In this document: positions 40,733-50,296 of the stretch, one piece after another | Layout: each line of letters begins with the position of its first letter | Numbering within the stretch: the stretch's first letter is position 1 | Position numbers and translations under genes: made by a program | The notes under the pieces: model-generated | Told to the model about the DNA's origin: nothing | Seen by the model: only the letters and a program-made list of their open reading frames with translations | Databases searched by the model: none | DNA from: Neisseria sicca 4320 | GTDB taxonomy: Bacteria; Pseudomonadota; Gammaproteobacteria; Burkholderiales; Neisseriaceae | Direction of reading: 5' to 3' | DNA: 64,000 nucleotides | NCBI RefSeq assembly: GCF_000193735.1 | Contig: NZ_AEPF01000045.1 | Location: 1 to 64,000 of the forward strand

Positions 40733-41031
40733 GATACATCCTCTTACTTTATGTGTTAAGAAACGTTGCATTTTAAAAGAAAATATCAATTATTGTGCAG
40801 GTTTACAGATTAAATCGAATGTTGTGGCGAAAAATGCTTGATTTTTTGTAGAATTGGGCAGTTTGTGCCATATTTTTTGGATTGGAAGGGGTTAATGTGT
40901 TTGGTCTCTGTCGCGTAGAGGCAGGCGCATCCGCCTTTTCAGACGACCCCTCTGTCTTGAGTCGGGTTTTAAACCAGATTGAAAATAATGGTAGAATTTA
41001 AAACTCTTCTGTTGTTGAAACACTTTTTGCC

Positions 41032-42870
41032 ATGATCAGACTGACTTCGCCTATTTTGATTGCTTCACTCGCCCTTGCCTACGGACACGCAGCCGCAGCC
41101 GATCTGCCGCGTGCCGAAGACTACGAACCGATTCCCCGTTTCAAGCAGGGCGGGCAATCCGAGCAGGCTGACAAAGTAGGCAAACTGACGCCCAAGTTTC
41201 CCGTCAAAATCGAAACCAAAAACAGCGAAGTCAAATCCATGCTCGAAGAATACCTGCCGCTGATTACCCAGCAGCAGGACGAAGAGTTGGACAAAGAGCA
41301 GGTCGGCTTCCTCGCCGAAGAAGCACCCGACAACGTCAAAACCATGCTCAAAACCAAAGGCTATTTCAACGGCAGCGTCAACGTCCAAGACAACGGTTCG
41401 AGCTACACCGTCGCCGTTAATCCCGGCCCGCGCACCAAAATCGACAACGTCAGCGTCGCCATCCTCGGCGACATCCTTTCAGACGACAACCTTGCCGAGT
41501 ATTACCAAAAAGCCATGCTCAACTGGCAGCAGCCCGTCGGCGAATACTTCGACCAAGACGGCTGGAGCGGCAGCAAAACCTCCGTCCTCAGCGCAGTAAC
41601 CCGTAAAAAATACCCGCTTGCCAAACTCAGCAACACCCAAGCCACCGTCAATCCCAACAACAACACCGCCGATCTGAACGTGATCGTCGAAAGCAACCGC
41701 CCCATTTATTTCGGCGATTTTGAAATCACCGGTACCCGCCGTTATCCCGACAACGTCGTCGCCGGTCTGGCACGTTTCAAACCCGGCGCGCCTTACGACC
41801 TCGACCTCTTGCTCGACTTCCAACAAGCACTCGAACAAAACGGGCATTACTCCGGCGCATCCGTCCAAGCCGACTTCGACCGCCTCCAAGGCGACCGCGT
41901 GCCCGTCAAAGTCAACGTCACCGAAGTCAAACGCCACAAACTCGAAACCGGTATCCGCTACGATTCCGAATACGGACTCGGCGGACGTATCGGTTACGAC
42001 TACTACAACCTCTTCAACAAAGGCTACATCGGCTCCGTCGTTTGGGACATGGACAAATACGAAACCACCCTTGCCGCCGGTATCAGCCAGCCGCGCAACA
42101 GCGAAGGCAAATACTGGACGACCAACACGTCCTACAACCGCTCGACTACGCAAAACCTTGAAAAACGCGCCCTGACCAGCGGTATTTGGCGCGTACGCGA
42201 CCGCAACGGCATCGAATCGCGTCTCGGTATCGAATTTATTACCGAAGAACGCAAAGTCCCCGATACCAATTACGACCTCGGCCGCAGCCACGCCACCATG
42301 CTGACCGCCTCGTGGAAACGCCAAAACATCGAAACCGAACTGCGTCCCCAAAACGGCTACTACCTCGACGGCAAAGTCGGCGTAACGCTGGGCAAGCTCC
42401 TTTCTTCCACCGCCATGGCGCGCGCCACCGCCCGCGCAGGCTATTTCTACACGCCTGAAAACAAAAAACTCGGTACCTTCATCGTGCGCGGACAGGCAGG
42501 CTACGTTTACACCCGCGAAGGCGAAGACGTACCTTCCAGCCTCATGTTCCGCACCGGCGGCGCATCTTCTATCCGCGGTTACGAACTCGACAGCATCGGT
42601 CTGGAAGGGCCGAACAATTCCGTCCTTCCGGACAAGGCATTGCTGGTCGGCAGCCTCGAATACCAATTCCCGATTACCAAAAGCGTATCCGGCGCCGTCT
42701 TCCACGATGTCGGCGACGTTAGCAGCAATTTCAAAAACATGACTATGCAACACGGTACCGGACTCGGCGTGCGCTGGTTCAGCCCCGTCGCCCCGTTCTC
42801 CTTCGACGTTGCCTACGGGCACCAAGACAAGAAAATCCGCTGGCATATCAGCTTGGGCACAAGGTTTTAA
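41032..42870 (+). CDS. tamA: Translocation and assembly module outer-membrane protein TamA
   Basis: TamA is an Omp85-family protein that, with inner-membrane-anchored TamB, helps insert outer-membrane proteins and transport phospholipid. The 612-residue protein has a signal peptide (1-23, ending AAA), three POTRA domains (about 45-280) and a C-terminal 16-strand barrel (about 300-612). The Omp85 signature appears as FRTGGASSIRGYELDSIG, and the terminal strand ends in GTRF, a C-terminal phenylalanine. No clear ribosome binding site precedes the ATG. tamB follows 1.7 kb downstream, with a pseudogene, another gene and a CREE in between. Confidence 0.93.
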   Translation: MIRLTSPILIASLALAYGHAAAADLPRAEDYEPIPRFKQGGQSEQADKVGKLTPKFPVKIETKNSEVKSMLEEYLPLITQQQDEELDKEQVGFLAEEAPDNVKTMLKTKGYFNGSVNVQDNGSSYTVAVNPGPRTKIDNVSVAILGDILSDDNLAEYYQKAMLNWQQPVGEYFDQDGWSGSKTSVLSAVTRKKYPLAKLSNTQATVNPNNNTADLNVIVESNRPIYFGDFEITGTRRYPDNVVAGLARFKPGAPYDLDLLLDFQQALEQNGHYSGASVQADFDRLQGDRVPVKVNVTEVKRHKLETGIRYDSEYGLGGRIGYDYYNLFNKGYIGSVVWDMDKYETTLAAGISQPRNSEGKYWTTNTSYNRSTTQNLEKRALTSGIWRVRDRNGIESRLGIEFITEERKVPDTNYDLGRSHATMLTASWKRQNIETELRPQNGYYLDGKVGVTLGKLLSSTAMARATARAGYFYTPENKKLGTFIVRGQAGYVYTREGEDVPSSLMFRTGGASSIRGYELDSIGLEGPNNSVLPDKALLVGSLEYQFPITKSVSGAVFHDVGDVSSNFKNMTMQHGTGLGVRWFSPVAPFSFDVAYGHQDKKIRWHISLGTRF

Positions 42871-42954
42871 GGTCGTCTGAAAATGTGGACAGGCTTGGTG
42901 GATAACCAATTAATATCCAAATTTCCAACCCTCCTTTAACCATAAATAAAAATC

Positions 42955-43413
42955 ATGAATTTCGATCTTGAAAACCTCTCTTCATTCTCAGGCTGGGAAC
43001 GTCTCGTTTAAACCGATATGGCATTCGGTACCAACCTCGTTGCGGCGTTGGCGATTTTCTTTGTCGGCAGATGGATAGCCTCCCGCCTTGTTATTTTGAT
43101 GAAAGCTGCGTTGACCCGTGCCAAAGTGGACAGAACGCCGTTGAGCTTTCTAGGCAATGTAGACAATATCGGTCTGTTAATCCTGATTATCATTGCCGCA
43201 CTGGGCAAGCCGGGCATTCCGACCACGTCGGTTACCGCCTTAATCGGCGGCGCGGGCTTGGCGGTGGCTTTGCCGCTGAAAAACCAACTGTCGAACTTTG
43301 CCGCCGGCGCGCTGATTATTCTGTTCCGTCCGTTTAAAGTCGGCGACTACATCAAGGTCAACGGTTTCGAAGGCTTTGTTAGTGAAGTGCATATTATCCA
43401 GAAGCAGGGGTAA
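42955..43413 (+). pseudogene. Broken mechanosensitive channel gene (mscS)
   Basis: The frame starting at 42955 (MNFDLENLSSFSGWERLV) meets a TAA at 43009 and then continues in the same frame as an MscS core. That core has AIFFVGRWIAS, the pore helix GAGLAVALPLKNQLSNFAAGALIILFRP and the beta-domain start VGDYIKVNGFEGFVSEVHI. It ends after 131 further residues at a TAA (43411-43413), where intact MscS has another 100 or more residues. The nonsense codon plus truncated C terminus make a functional channel unlikely. A restart at ATG 43018 could still express a fragment. Confidence 0.85.
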
Positions 43414-43482
43414 GATTCGAATTGGAGAATCCGGCCTGCTGAAACTGTGGGCATACGTTGTTTGAAACCCAAAACCCATCCG

Positions 43483-43525
43483 AGGTCGTCTGAAAACTTG
43501 AAAATCAGGTTTTCAGACGACCTTT
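43483..43525 (+). terminator. Uptake-sequence terminator before the glcG-like gene
   Basis: GAGGTCGTCTGAAAAC and GTTTTCAGACGACCTTT form a stem after the mscS remnant. Confidence 0.65.
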
Positions 43526-43599
43526 ATTCTTCCCGCCGACAGGCATACAATCAAAATTGCAGCACCTTTCATTGATTCAATCAATACAAGGAGACAGTT

Positions 43600-44094
43600 A
43601 TGCGCGGCATAAAATCAGTTGCATTGTTGTGTACTTTGGCATTGGGTGCGCCGGCGTTTTCGGCGGGTTTGACCAAAACGCTGCCGGGCGATTTGACGAC
43701 GGCCCAGGCGCAGGCGGTGGTGCAGGCTTCGATGAAAAAGGCGCGTGAAATCAAGGTGCCGATGAATATCGCGGTCATGGACGCGGGCGGTAATTTGAAG
43801 GCGTTTGCGCGTATGGACGACGCGTTTATCGGCAGCATCGATATTGCGCAGAAAAAGGCGAAAACGGCACGCTATTTCAATATGTCCACCCGCGATTTGG
43901 GCAAGGCTTCGCAGCCGGGCGGCGAGCTTTACGGCATTGAGGTGACCAATGATGGTTTGGTGATTTTTGCCGGCGGTGTGCTGCTGGTGGATAAAAACGG
44001 CGTTATCGTCGGCAGCGTCGGCGTGAGCGGCGGCTCGGTCGATGAAGACGAAAGCGTCGCAAAAGCAGGTGCGGCGGTATTGTCGGGAAGGTAA
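43600..44094 (+). CDS. Exported GlcG/HbpS-like protein (DUF336)
   Basis: A 164-residue protein. A signal peptide (1-21, APAFSAG cleavage region) precedes a GlcG/HbpS domain with MNIAVMDAGGNLKAFARMDDA, IGSIDIAQKKAKTA and GGVLLVDKNGVIVGSVGVSGGSVDEDE. HbpS binds haem or iron in the envelope of Streptomyces; the role in Neisseria is unproven. ACAAGGAGACAGTT provides a strong ribosome binding site. The gene sits between the mscS remnant and a full-length CREE, separating tamA from tamB. Confidence 0.82.
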   Translation: MRGIKSVALLCTLALGAPAFSAGLTKTLPGDLTTAQAQAVVQASMKKAREIKVPMNIAVMDAGGNLKAFARMDDAFIGSIDIAQKKAKTARYFNMSTRDLGKASQPGGELYGIEVTNDGLVIFAGGVLLVDKNGVIVGSVGVSGGSVDEDESVAKAGAAVLSGR

Positions 44095-44159
44095 GCCGCA
44101 GCTTAAGGCAACTTGACGCGTTTCTTTTCATTGATTTGCGTTGGGTTGCTGAAATAGGC

Positions 44160-44214
44160 AGAGGTCGTCTGAAAATGTGGGTTTAACTGCCGCAGTCTTT
44201 TCAGACGACCTTTT
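44160..44214 (+). terminator. Uptake-sequence terminator after the glcG-like gene
   Basis: AGAGGTCGTCTGAAAA and TTTTCAGACGACCTTTTT form a stem with a T run. The right arm abuts the CREE. Confidence 0.7.
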
Positions 44215-44369
44215 TATAGTGGATTAACAAAAATCAGGACAAGGCGACGAAGCCGCAGACAGTACGATAGTACGGAACCGATTCACTTGGTGCTTCAGCA
44301 CCTTAGAGAATCGTTCTCTTTGAGCTAAGGCGAGGCAACGCCGTACTGGTTTAAAGTTAATCCACTATA
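44215..44369. repeat. Full-length Correia repeat enclosed element
   Basis: A 155-bp element from TATAGTGGATTAACAAAAAT to AGTTAATCCACTATA. Its interior includes AAGGCGACGAAGCCGCAGAC, GATTCACTTGGTGCTTCAGC and GAATCGTTCTCTTTGAGC. This is the long CREE form that carries the integration-host-factor site. It lies directly upstream of tamB and may provide promoter activity or RNase III cleavage. Confidence 0.95.
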
Positions 44370-44588
44370 CATTTGTTGGCATTTTACCGCTGTGAACATG
44401 GCGTTCGGGTATATGGGCCGTCTGAAACCTGAAATGCTGTCTTTCCCAAGCACAATTCGCCGCAATGGGATATGATTATCCTTTTTTCAAACGGCCTGTA
44501 CTTATATAATATGAGGTCGTCTGAAAAGTCGATTCCGTCGGATGCGGCGGAGTTTTGAGAAGCCGTTAAGTCATACAAGAAAGCCAAG

Positions 44589-47500
44589 ATGTCCGAAACA
44601 GCAGTCCAAGAAACCCAAGAAACGCTAAATAGTGTGCCTACGTCGTCTGAAACACAACCCACCCCGCCCAAGCGCAAGAGACGCCGGTTGCGGGGTTTGT
44701 TGCTGACGTTGGTTGTGCTGGTGTGTGCGCTGGCGGGCTTTATTGCTTGGCTGGTGGGGACGGAATCGGGCTTGCGTTTCGGTTTGTACAAGATTCCGTC
44801 GTGGTTTGGCGTGAAGATTGCTTCGGAAACGCTGGAAGGTACGCTGGTTAAGGGTTTTCACGGCGATAAGTGGATGATTGAAACGGATGGGGCGGATGTG
44901 AAAATCAGTGCGTTCCGTTTTGATTGGGAGCCGTCCGAGCTGTTTCAGCGCAGCCTGCACATTACCGAAATTGTGGCGGGCGACATTGCGGTCGTGCCGA
45001 AGCCGACGCCGCCGAAAGAAGAAAAGCCGTCTACGGGACTGCCTGAGAGCATTGATTTGCCTGTGTTGGTTTTCATCGACCGTTTTGCGACGGGCAGGCT
45101 CAGCGTAGGCAAAAATTTTGACACGCAGACGGTCTATCTCGACCATCTGAATGCGGCATACCATTACGATCAAAAAGAACACCGCTTGGATTTGAAAACC
45201 CTCGATACGCCGTGGAGCCATTCGACGGGTTCGGCGGTGGTCGGGCTGCAAAAGCCGTTTGCGCTCGATACGATGATTCGGACGAAGGGCGAGCTGGAAG
45301 GCAGGACAATAGACAGTTTGGCGCAGCTTCGGGGAAGCCTGCAGGATGTTCAGGCGGATGTACTTCTGGACGGCGATGATGTGCATTTGTCGGCGAAATC
45401 TACACTGCATCCCTTCGCGGCTTCGTTGGACAAGATGATCGGCGAGGTGCTGATCAAGGGTTTCAACATCAACCCGACCGCTTTCCAGCCGTCGCTGCCT
45501 AAGGCAAACCTGACGTTTGACGCGACCGTCGTGCCTTCGTTTACCCACGGCATCGCGCTGGACGGCTCGCTCGACTTGGAAAACAAGGCGGCGGGTTTCG
45601 CCGATGACAATGCCATTCCGGTGCGCAATATTTTGGCGGACTTCACCATCAACGACAACGGCGTGGTGACTGTCCAAGAGTCTGAAATCGGGCTGTTGGA
45701 GGAAGGTTCGTTCAATGTTGCCGGTACGGTCGATACGGTGAAAAACGCGCTTGCGCTCAAGATTAATGTGAACAACCTCGTTTCAGACGACCTCGTCCGC
45801 ACCAATGTTGCCGGTCAGTGGAACGGGTTTATCGGTGTCAAAGGCGAAACCGCCTCGCCCGCTGTGGACTGGAATCTTGAAAGCAGCAACGCGCAACTTT
45901 CCGGCCTGTTGTCTTTCGCCACCGACAGAAAACTCGGACAGCGCACCCTCAAACTCGACCGCGTCCGCGTCGCTCCGCAAAACGGCGGCGAACTGATGGC
46001 GCAAGGTTCGCTCGAGCTTTTCAAAGACCGCCTGCTCAAGCTCGATATTGCCAGCAAGGCGTTCAATCCTTCCCGCCTCGGCCCGAAACTGCCCGCCGGC
46101 AGCGTCAACGGCACCATCAATCTCTCAGGCGAGCTGGCGAAAGAAAAATTCGCGGGCAAAATGCAGTTTGCGCCGAGTACGTTAAATAATGTACCCCTCA
46201 GCGGCAAAGCCGACGTCGTTTACGAATCCGGACACCTCCCGCGCGCGCTAACCGATTTGCGTTTGGGCAACAATATCGTCAAAACCAACGGCAGCTTCGG
46301 TAAAAAAGGCGACCACCTCAATATCGACATCACCGCTCCCGACCTTTCCCGTTTCGGCTTCGGACTGGGCGGGCTGCTCAATACGCGCGGCTATATTTCA
46401 GGCGACCTCAAGGGCGGGCTGGAAACCTACGAAGCCGACCTCTCCGGCGAAGCGCGTGCGCTGCGTGTCGGCGATGCCGTCAACATCCGTATGCTTGACT
46501 TCAAACTCAAAGGCACGCCCGACATCAACCGTCCGCTTGCCGCCGACATCAAAGGCAGCCATATCGCCCTTTCCGGCGGCTCAACCGTCATCGATGCGGT
46601 CAACCTGTCGCTCAACGGCACGGGTGCGCAACACCGCCTACACGGCACCGGCAGCATGGCGTTGGACGGCAAACCCTACAAATTTGAAGTCAACGCGGCA
46701 GGCGGTCTGAACAAAGACTTCAATCAGTGGAAGGGCAGCGTGGACACGCTCGACATCGGCGGCGCGTTCAACCTCAAACTGCAAAACCGCATGAACCTTG
46801 AAGCAGGTGCGGAGCGTGTTTCCATGAGCGCGGCGCGTTGGAGCGCAATGGGCGGCAGCCTCAATCTGCAAAACTTCGTTTGGGACAAAAAAGCCGGCAT
46901 CACCAGCAAGGGCAGCGTGCAAAGCCTGCACATCACCGAGTTGCAAAACTTTGTCAAAATCCCCGTCGAACACAACTTGGTACTCGGCGGCGATTGGGAT
47001 TTGGCGTACAGTCAAAACGCCCGCGGCTACCTCAACATCAACCGTCAAAGCGGCGACATCATCCTGCCGAACAAAGACCCGAAAAAACAGATGCCTCTGG
47101 GCTTGAGCGCGCTCTCCCTGCGCACCCGTTTCCAAAACGGCCGCATCGACAGTACGCTTGACGGCAGCACCCGTTTCGGCAGCGTCAACGCCAATCTGGG
47201 CGTCAGCCAGCAGTTCGGCAATAAAATCGCCAACGCGCCGGTAAGCGGCAAAATCAACCTCAATATCCCGGATCTGGGCGCAATCAAACCCTTCCTGCCC
47301 GCCACCGCACAAAACATTACAGGTCGTCTGAACGCTGCCGCCACCATAGGCGGGCGTATCGGCGCACCTACCGTTGCCGCTATCCTGAAAGGCAACAGCA
47401 ACTACGGCTCCGCCGACGGCACGGTAAACATCGGACAGGGTTCAAGTCTAGACGCCTCGCCTTTGAGCGGCAGACTCAATCTCAACGTCGCCGACCTCGA

Positions 47501-48797
47501 AGTCTTCCGCAATTTCCTACCCGTCGGACAAACTGTCAAAGGTCGTCTGAACGCCGCCGTCAGCCTCGGCGGACGCGTAGGTGAGCCGCAACTTTCCGGT
47601 ACGCTCAACGGCGAAAACCTCTACTACCGCAACCAACCCCAAGGCCTTATTCTCGACAACGGCGTTTTACGTTCCCATTTGCAGGGACAACGCTGGATAA
47701 TCGACAGTTTGAAGTTCCATAAAGGCGGCACGCTTGAACTCAAAGGGGTAGTCAATATTGCGAATTCCGACCCCGATGTTGATGTTGATGTGGTTTTCAA
47801 CAAATACGACACCTTGTCCCGCCCAAACCGCCGTTTACGCCTTTCCGGCAGTGCGAAAGTGCAATACAACCAGGCCAGAGGCCTCATTCTCAATGGAACC
47901 TTAGACAGTGACTACGGTATGTTCGGTTCGCAAAAATCCTCTATGCCCACATTGGATGACGATGTTGTTGTGTTAGGAGAAGAGAAAACACACAGCTCAT
48001 CAGTTACGCCCATCAGCCTCAATCTCATGCTCAACCTCAACGACAACATCCGTTTTGTCGGCTACGGCGCAGACGTAACCATAGGCGGCAGGTTGAGCAT
48101 CACTTCCCGACCGGGTGAAACCGTCCAGGGCGTCGGTACGGTGAAAGTCGTCAAAGGCCGCTACAAAGCTTACGGACAAGATCTCGACATCACCAAAGGG
48201 ACGGTTTCTTTCGTCGGCCCGCTCAACAACCCCAACCTGAACATCCGCGCCGAACGCCGCCTTTCCCCTGTTGGTGCAGGCGTCGAAGTCCTCGGCAGTC
48301 TCGCCAATCCGCGCGTGACCCTTGTTGCCAAAGAAGCGATGAGTGAAAAAGACAAACTCTCTTGGCTCATCCTCAACCGCGCCAGCAGCGGCAGCGACGG
48401 CGACAATGCCGCGCTTTCCGCAGCAGCAGGCGCGCTGCTTGCCGGACAAGTCAACGACAGGCTCGGACTGGTCGACGATTTGGGCATTACCAGCCAACGC
48501 AGCCGCAACGCCCAAACCGGCGAACTCAATCCCGCCGAACAGATGTTTACTGTCGGCAAACAAATCACCGGCAATCTCTACGCAGGTTACGAATACGGTA
48601 TTTCCAGCGCCGAACAGTCCGTCAAACTCGTCTACCAGCTCACAAGGGCGATCCAAGCCGTTGCCCGCATCGGCAGCCGCTCTTCCGGCGGTGAGTTGAA
48701 ATATACTATCCGTTTCGACAGGCTCTTACGCTCGGATTACGAAGACGACCGTAAAATCGAAGAAGCGGAAAAGCAAAAAGCTGCACAAACGCAATAA
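44589..48797 (+). CDS. tamB: Translocation and assembly module protein TamB
   Basis: TamB is the inner-membrane-anchored partner of TamA, a long beta-taco that spans the periplasm and can conduct lipid. The 1402-residue protein has a cytoplasmic lead with an uptake sequence translated as TSSET (about residue 19), a transmembrane helix (about 37-58, LLLTLVVLVCALAGFIAWLVG), and long repetitive beta structure. It ends in the DUF490 domain (about 1050-1402), with SWLILNRASSG and a terminal FDRLLRSDYEDD. Length is typical (E. coli 1259). No strong Shine-Dalgarno is seen before the ATG. Confidence 0.93.
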   Translation: MSETAVQETQETLNSVPTSSETQPTPPKRKRRRLRGLLLTLVVLVCALAGFIAWLVGTESGLRFGLYKIPSWFGVKIASETLEGTLVKGFHGDKWMIETDGADVKISAFRFDWEPSELFQRSLHITEIVAGDIAVVPKPTPPKEEKPSTGLPESIDLPVLVFIDRFATGRLSVGKNFDTQTVYLDHLNAAYHYDQKEHRLDLKTLDTPWSHSTGSAVVGLQKPFALDTMIRTKGELEGRTIDSLAQLRGSLQDVQADVLLDGDDVHLSAKSTLHPFAASLDKMIGEVLIKGFNINPTAFQPSLPKANLTFDATVVPSFTHGIALDGSLDLENKAAGFADDNAIPVRNILADFTINDNGVVTVQESEIGLLEEGSFNVAGTVDTVKNALALKINVNNLVSDDLVRTNVAGQWNGFIGVKGETASPAVDWNLESSNAQLSGLLSFATDRKLGQRTLKLDRVRVAPQNGGELMAQGSLELFKDRLLKLDIASKAFNPSRLGPKLPAGSVNGTINLSGELAKEKFAGKMQFAPSTLNNVPLSGKADVVYESGHLPRALTDLRLGNNIVKTNGSFGKKGDHLNIDITAPDLSRFGFGLGGLLNTRGYISGDLKGGLETYEADLSGEARALRVGDAVNIRMLDFKLKGTPDINRPLAADIKGSHIALSGGSTVIDAVNLSLNGTGAQHRLHGTGSMALDGKPYKFEVNAAGGLNKDFNQWKGSVDTLDIGGAFNLKLQNRMNLEAGAERVSMSAARWSAMGGSLNLQNFVWDKKAGITSKGSVQSLHITELQNFVKIPVEHNLVLGGDWDLAYSQNARGYLNINRQSGDIILPNKDPKKQMPLGLSALSLRTRFQNGRIDSTLDGSTRFGSVNANLGVSQQFGNKIANAPVSGKINLNIPDLGAIKPFLPATAQNITGRLNAAATIGGRIGAPTVAAILKGNSNYGSADGTVNIGQGSSLDASPLSGRLNLNVADLEVFRNFLPVGQTVKGRLNAAVSLGGRVGEPQLSGTLNGENLYYRNQPQGLILDNGVLRSHLQGQRWIIDSLKFHKGGTLELKGVVNIANSDPDVDVDVVFNKYDTLSRPNRRLRLSGSAKVQYNQARGLILNGTLDSDYGMFGSQKSSMPTLDDDVVVLGEEKTHSSSVTPISLNLMLNLNDNIRFVGYGADVTIGGRLSITSRPGETVQGVGTVKVVKGRYKAYGQDLDITKGTVSFVGPLNNPNLNIRAERRLSPVGAGVEVLGSLANPRVTLVAKEAMSEKDKLSWLILNRASSGSDGDNAALSAAAGALLAGQVNDRLGLVDDLGITSQRSRNAQTGELNPAEQMFTVGKQITGNLYAGYEYGISSAEQSVKLVYQLTRAIQAVARIGSRSSGGELKYTIRFDRLLRSDYEDDRKIEEAEKQKAAQTQ

Positions 48798-48810
48798 TGC
48801 TTACAGAAAT

Positions 48811-48859
48811 AAAAAGGTCGTCTGAAAACCCTAAATTGTGGTTTTCAGACGACCTTTTT
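48811..48859. terminator. Bidirectional uptake-sequence terminator
   Basis: AAAAAGGTCGTCTGAAAACC and GGTTTTCAGACGACCTTTTT are perfect inverses between the convergent tamB and DUF533 genes. Confidence 0.82.
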
Positions 48860-48946
48860 ATATTTGAGTCTGCCTAATTACTATCTTTTTATATTTGAGT
48901 CTGCCTAATTACTATCTTTTTATATTTGAGTCTGCCTAATTACTAT
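48854..48946. repeat. Three exact 31-bp tandem repeats
   Basis: The unit CTTTTTATATTTGAGTCTGC plus CTAATTACTAT is present three times without a mismatch (48854-48884, 48885-48915, 48916-48946). The first copy takes in the T run of the terminator and the last reaches the first base of the DUF533 stop codon. Copy number may vary between strains. Confidence 0.95.
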
Positions 48947-49569
48947 TAAGCCAAGTCAAGCTGTTTTTCTAAATTTTCCACCAGCTGGTCATCCAGGTTC
49001 AAGGCTTGCGACAGTCGGCTTAAAAATACGATTTCTTTACGGGATAAATCGGCACACACCAATCTTGCCGCCAGATAAGTTTCCGCGGCCAAAGCTTCAT
49101 CGCCGCCGACGGCTGCGGCAAGCTCTTCTACAGTCGCCGGCCTTTCATATTCGGCAGCAAGCCAGGCTGCTGTTTCAGGATCCGAGCCGCTTTCACGCGC
49201 TATAGACTGTTTTTCCGCTTCATCAATCAATCCGTCTGATGCAGCCGCTGCAATCATGGTTCGCAGGATGACGCGGCTGTGGTTTTCGGCAGTTTGTCCC
49301 ACGGGTTCAAATGCCTGTTGCGGCAATGGCGGTTGGTTGCGGTTTTGCTGCCAGTTTTGATAACCTTTGTAGGCGATATAACCCAATGCAGCAGCCGAGC
49401 CTGCTTTAGCCAGTTTTTGGGTATTTTTTCTTTTCATCAGCATGGAAGCGAGTCCTGCTATCAAAGCGCCGCTGCCGAAAGAATTAAACGGTGTATCATG
49501 GGATGCGGAGCGGTTGTTTTTCTGTATCGTCCCTAAAATTTGATTGAGTAGGTTATTGAAATTCATCAT
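48946..49569 (-). CDS. DUF533 / TerB-like inner-membrane-associated protein
   Basis: A 207-residue protein. An N-terminal segment with a hydrophobic patch (about 34-68, SGALIAGLASMLM and AGSAAALGYIAYKGY) precedes a TerB-like helical domain. That domain contains VILRTMIAAAASDGLIDEAEKQSI (about 100-123) and YLAARLVCADLSRKEIVFLSRLSQALNL. It resembles E. coli YebE. Function unknown; TerB folds can bind metal ions. AAAAGGATTACT gives the ribosome binding site. Its stop overlaps the last 31-bp repeat. Confidence 0.8.
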   Translation of the reverse strand: MMNFNNLLNQILGTIQKNNRSASHDTPFNSFGSGALIAGLASMLMKRKNTQKLAKAGSAAALGYIAYKGYQNWQQNRNQPPLPQQAFEPVGQTAENHSRVILRTMIAAAASDGLIDEAEKQSIARESGSDPETAAWLAAEYERPATVEELAAAVGGDEALAAETYLAARLVCADLSRKEIVFLSRLSQALNLDDQLVENLEKQLDLA

Positions 49570-49793
49570 AGTAATCCTTTTGTTGTAAGTTTATGAATAA
49601 TATGGCCATTTGCAGTAAAAACAAGATGTCGTGATGTTAAAGCATGCAAATGGTTTGTGCAGGGGGTCGGATTTCTTAGAAAAGGTCGTCTGAAAATCAT
49701 ATGGGGAAGATTTGCCTGGAAAACTGGAAAAAAGGTTTGATGAAGGAGTGAGACAAAAAATTTCTAGGAACGAAATAAATCGTTGCAATAAAT

Positions 49794-49812
49794 ATAAATA
49801 AGAATCGTTATC
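49794..49812. promoter_or_regulatory. Fur-like box upstream of nuoA
   Basis: The minus-strand reading GATAACGATTCTTATTTAT matches the 19-bp Fur consensus GATAATGATAATCATTATC at 12 positions, including GATAA-GAT. It lies 128 nt before nuoA. In meningococci Fur has been reported to activate the nuo operon with iron, which fits this distal position. Confidence 0.5.
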
Positions 49813-49939
49813 ATAAACTTATTGAATTTATTAAGCTTTTTTTTGAGAGTTGGCTGACATTTACCTTTTAATGGATTTTGAAATTCGATAAAATAGCAGG
49901 ATATTAAGATTTGTCTGTCAACCAGTTAGGCATAAAACC

Positions 49940-50296
49940 ATGTTGGCCAGTTACTTTCCCGTCCTCGTATTCATCCTCGTCGGCCTTGCGGCCGGCGTGC
50001 TGTTTATCCTGCTCGGCACGATTTTAGGTCCGAAACACCACTACGCCGAAAAAGACGCGGCTTACGAATGCGGTTTCGAACCCTTTGAAAACGCCAGGAT
50101 GAAGTTTGACGTGCGTTATTATCTCGTCGCCATCCTGTTCATCCTCTTCGATTTGGAGGTTGCGTTTATGCTGCCGTGGGCGGTGGTGTTCAAAGAATTG
50201 GGCGCATACGGCTTCTGGTCTATGCTGGTGTTTATCGTCGTTCTGACGGTAGGCTTTGTTTACGAATGGAAAAAAGGTGCGCTGGAATGGGAATAG
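49940..50296 (+). CDS. nuoA: NADH-quinone oxidoreductase subunit A
   Basis: A small membrane subunit of complex I, 118 residues with three transmembrane helices. The conserved loop between helices 1 and 2 contains YECGFEPFENARMKFDVRYYLVA near 43-65, and helix 3 is preceded by DLEVAFMLPWA. It is first in the nuo operon, behind a 370-bp gap that holds a Fur-like box. Its stop codon overlaps the nuoB start by 10 nt. Confidence 0.95.
   Translation: MLASYFPVLVFILVGLAAGVLFILLGTILGPKHHYAEKDAAYECGFEPFENARMKFDVRYYLVAILFILFDLEVAFMLPWAVVFKELGAYGFWSMLVFIVVLTVGFVYEWKKGALEWE

Noticed and set aside
41479..42909. 476-codon open frame opposite tamA
   Set aside because: Shadow frame caused by codon bias; tamA is a full-length Omp85 protein with signal peptide and terminal phenylalanine.
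48854..48946. CRISPR array
   Set aside because: The 31-bp units are directly adjacent with no spacers, so they are a tandem repeat; no cas gene is present.
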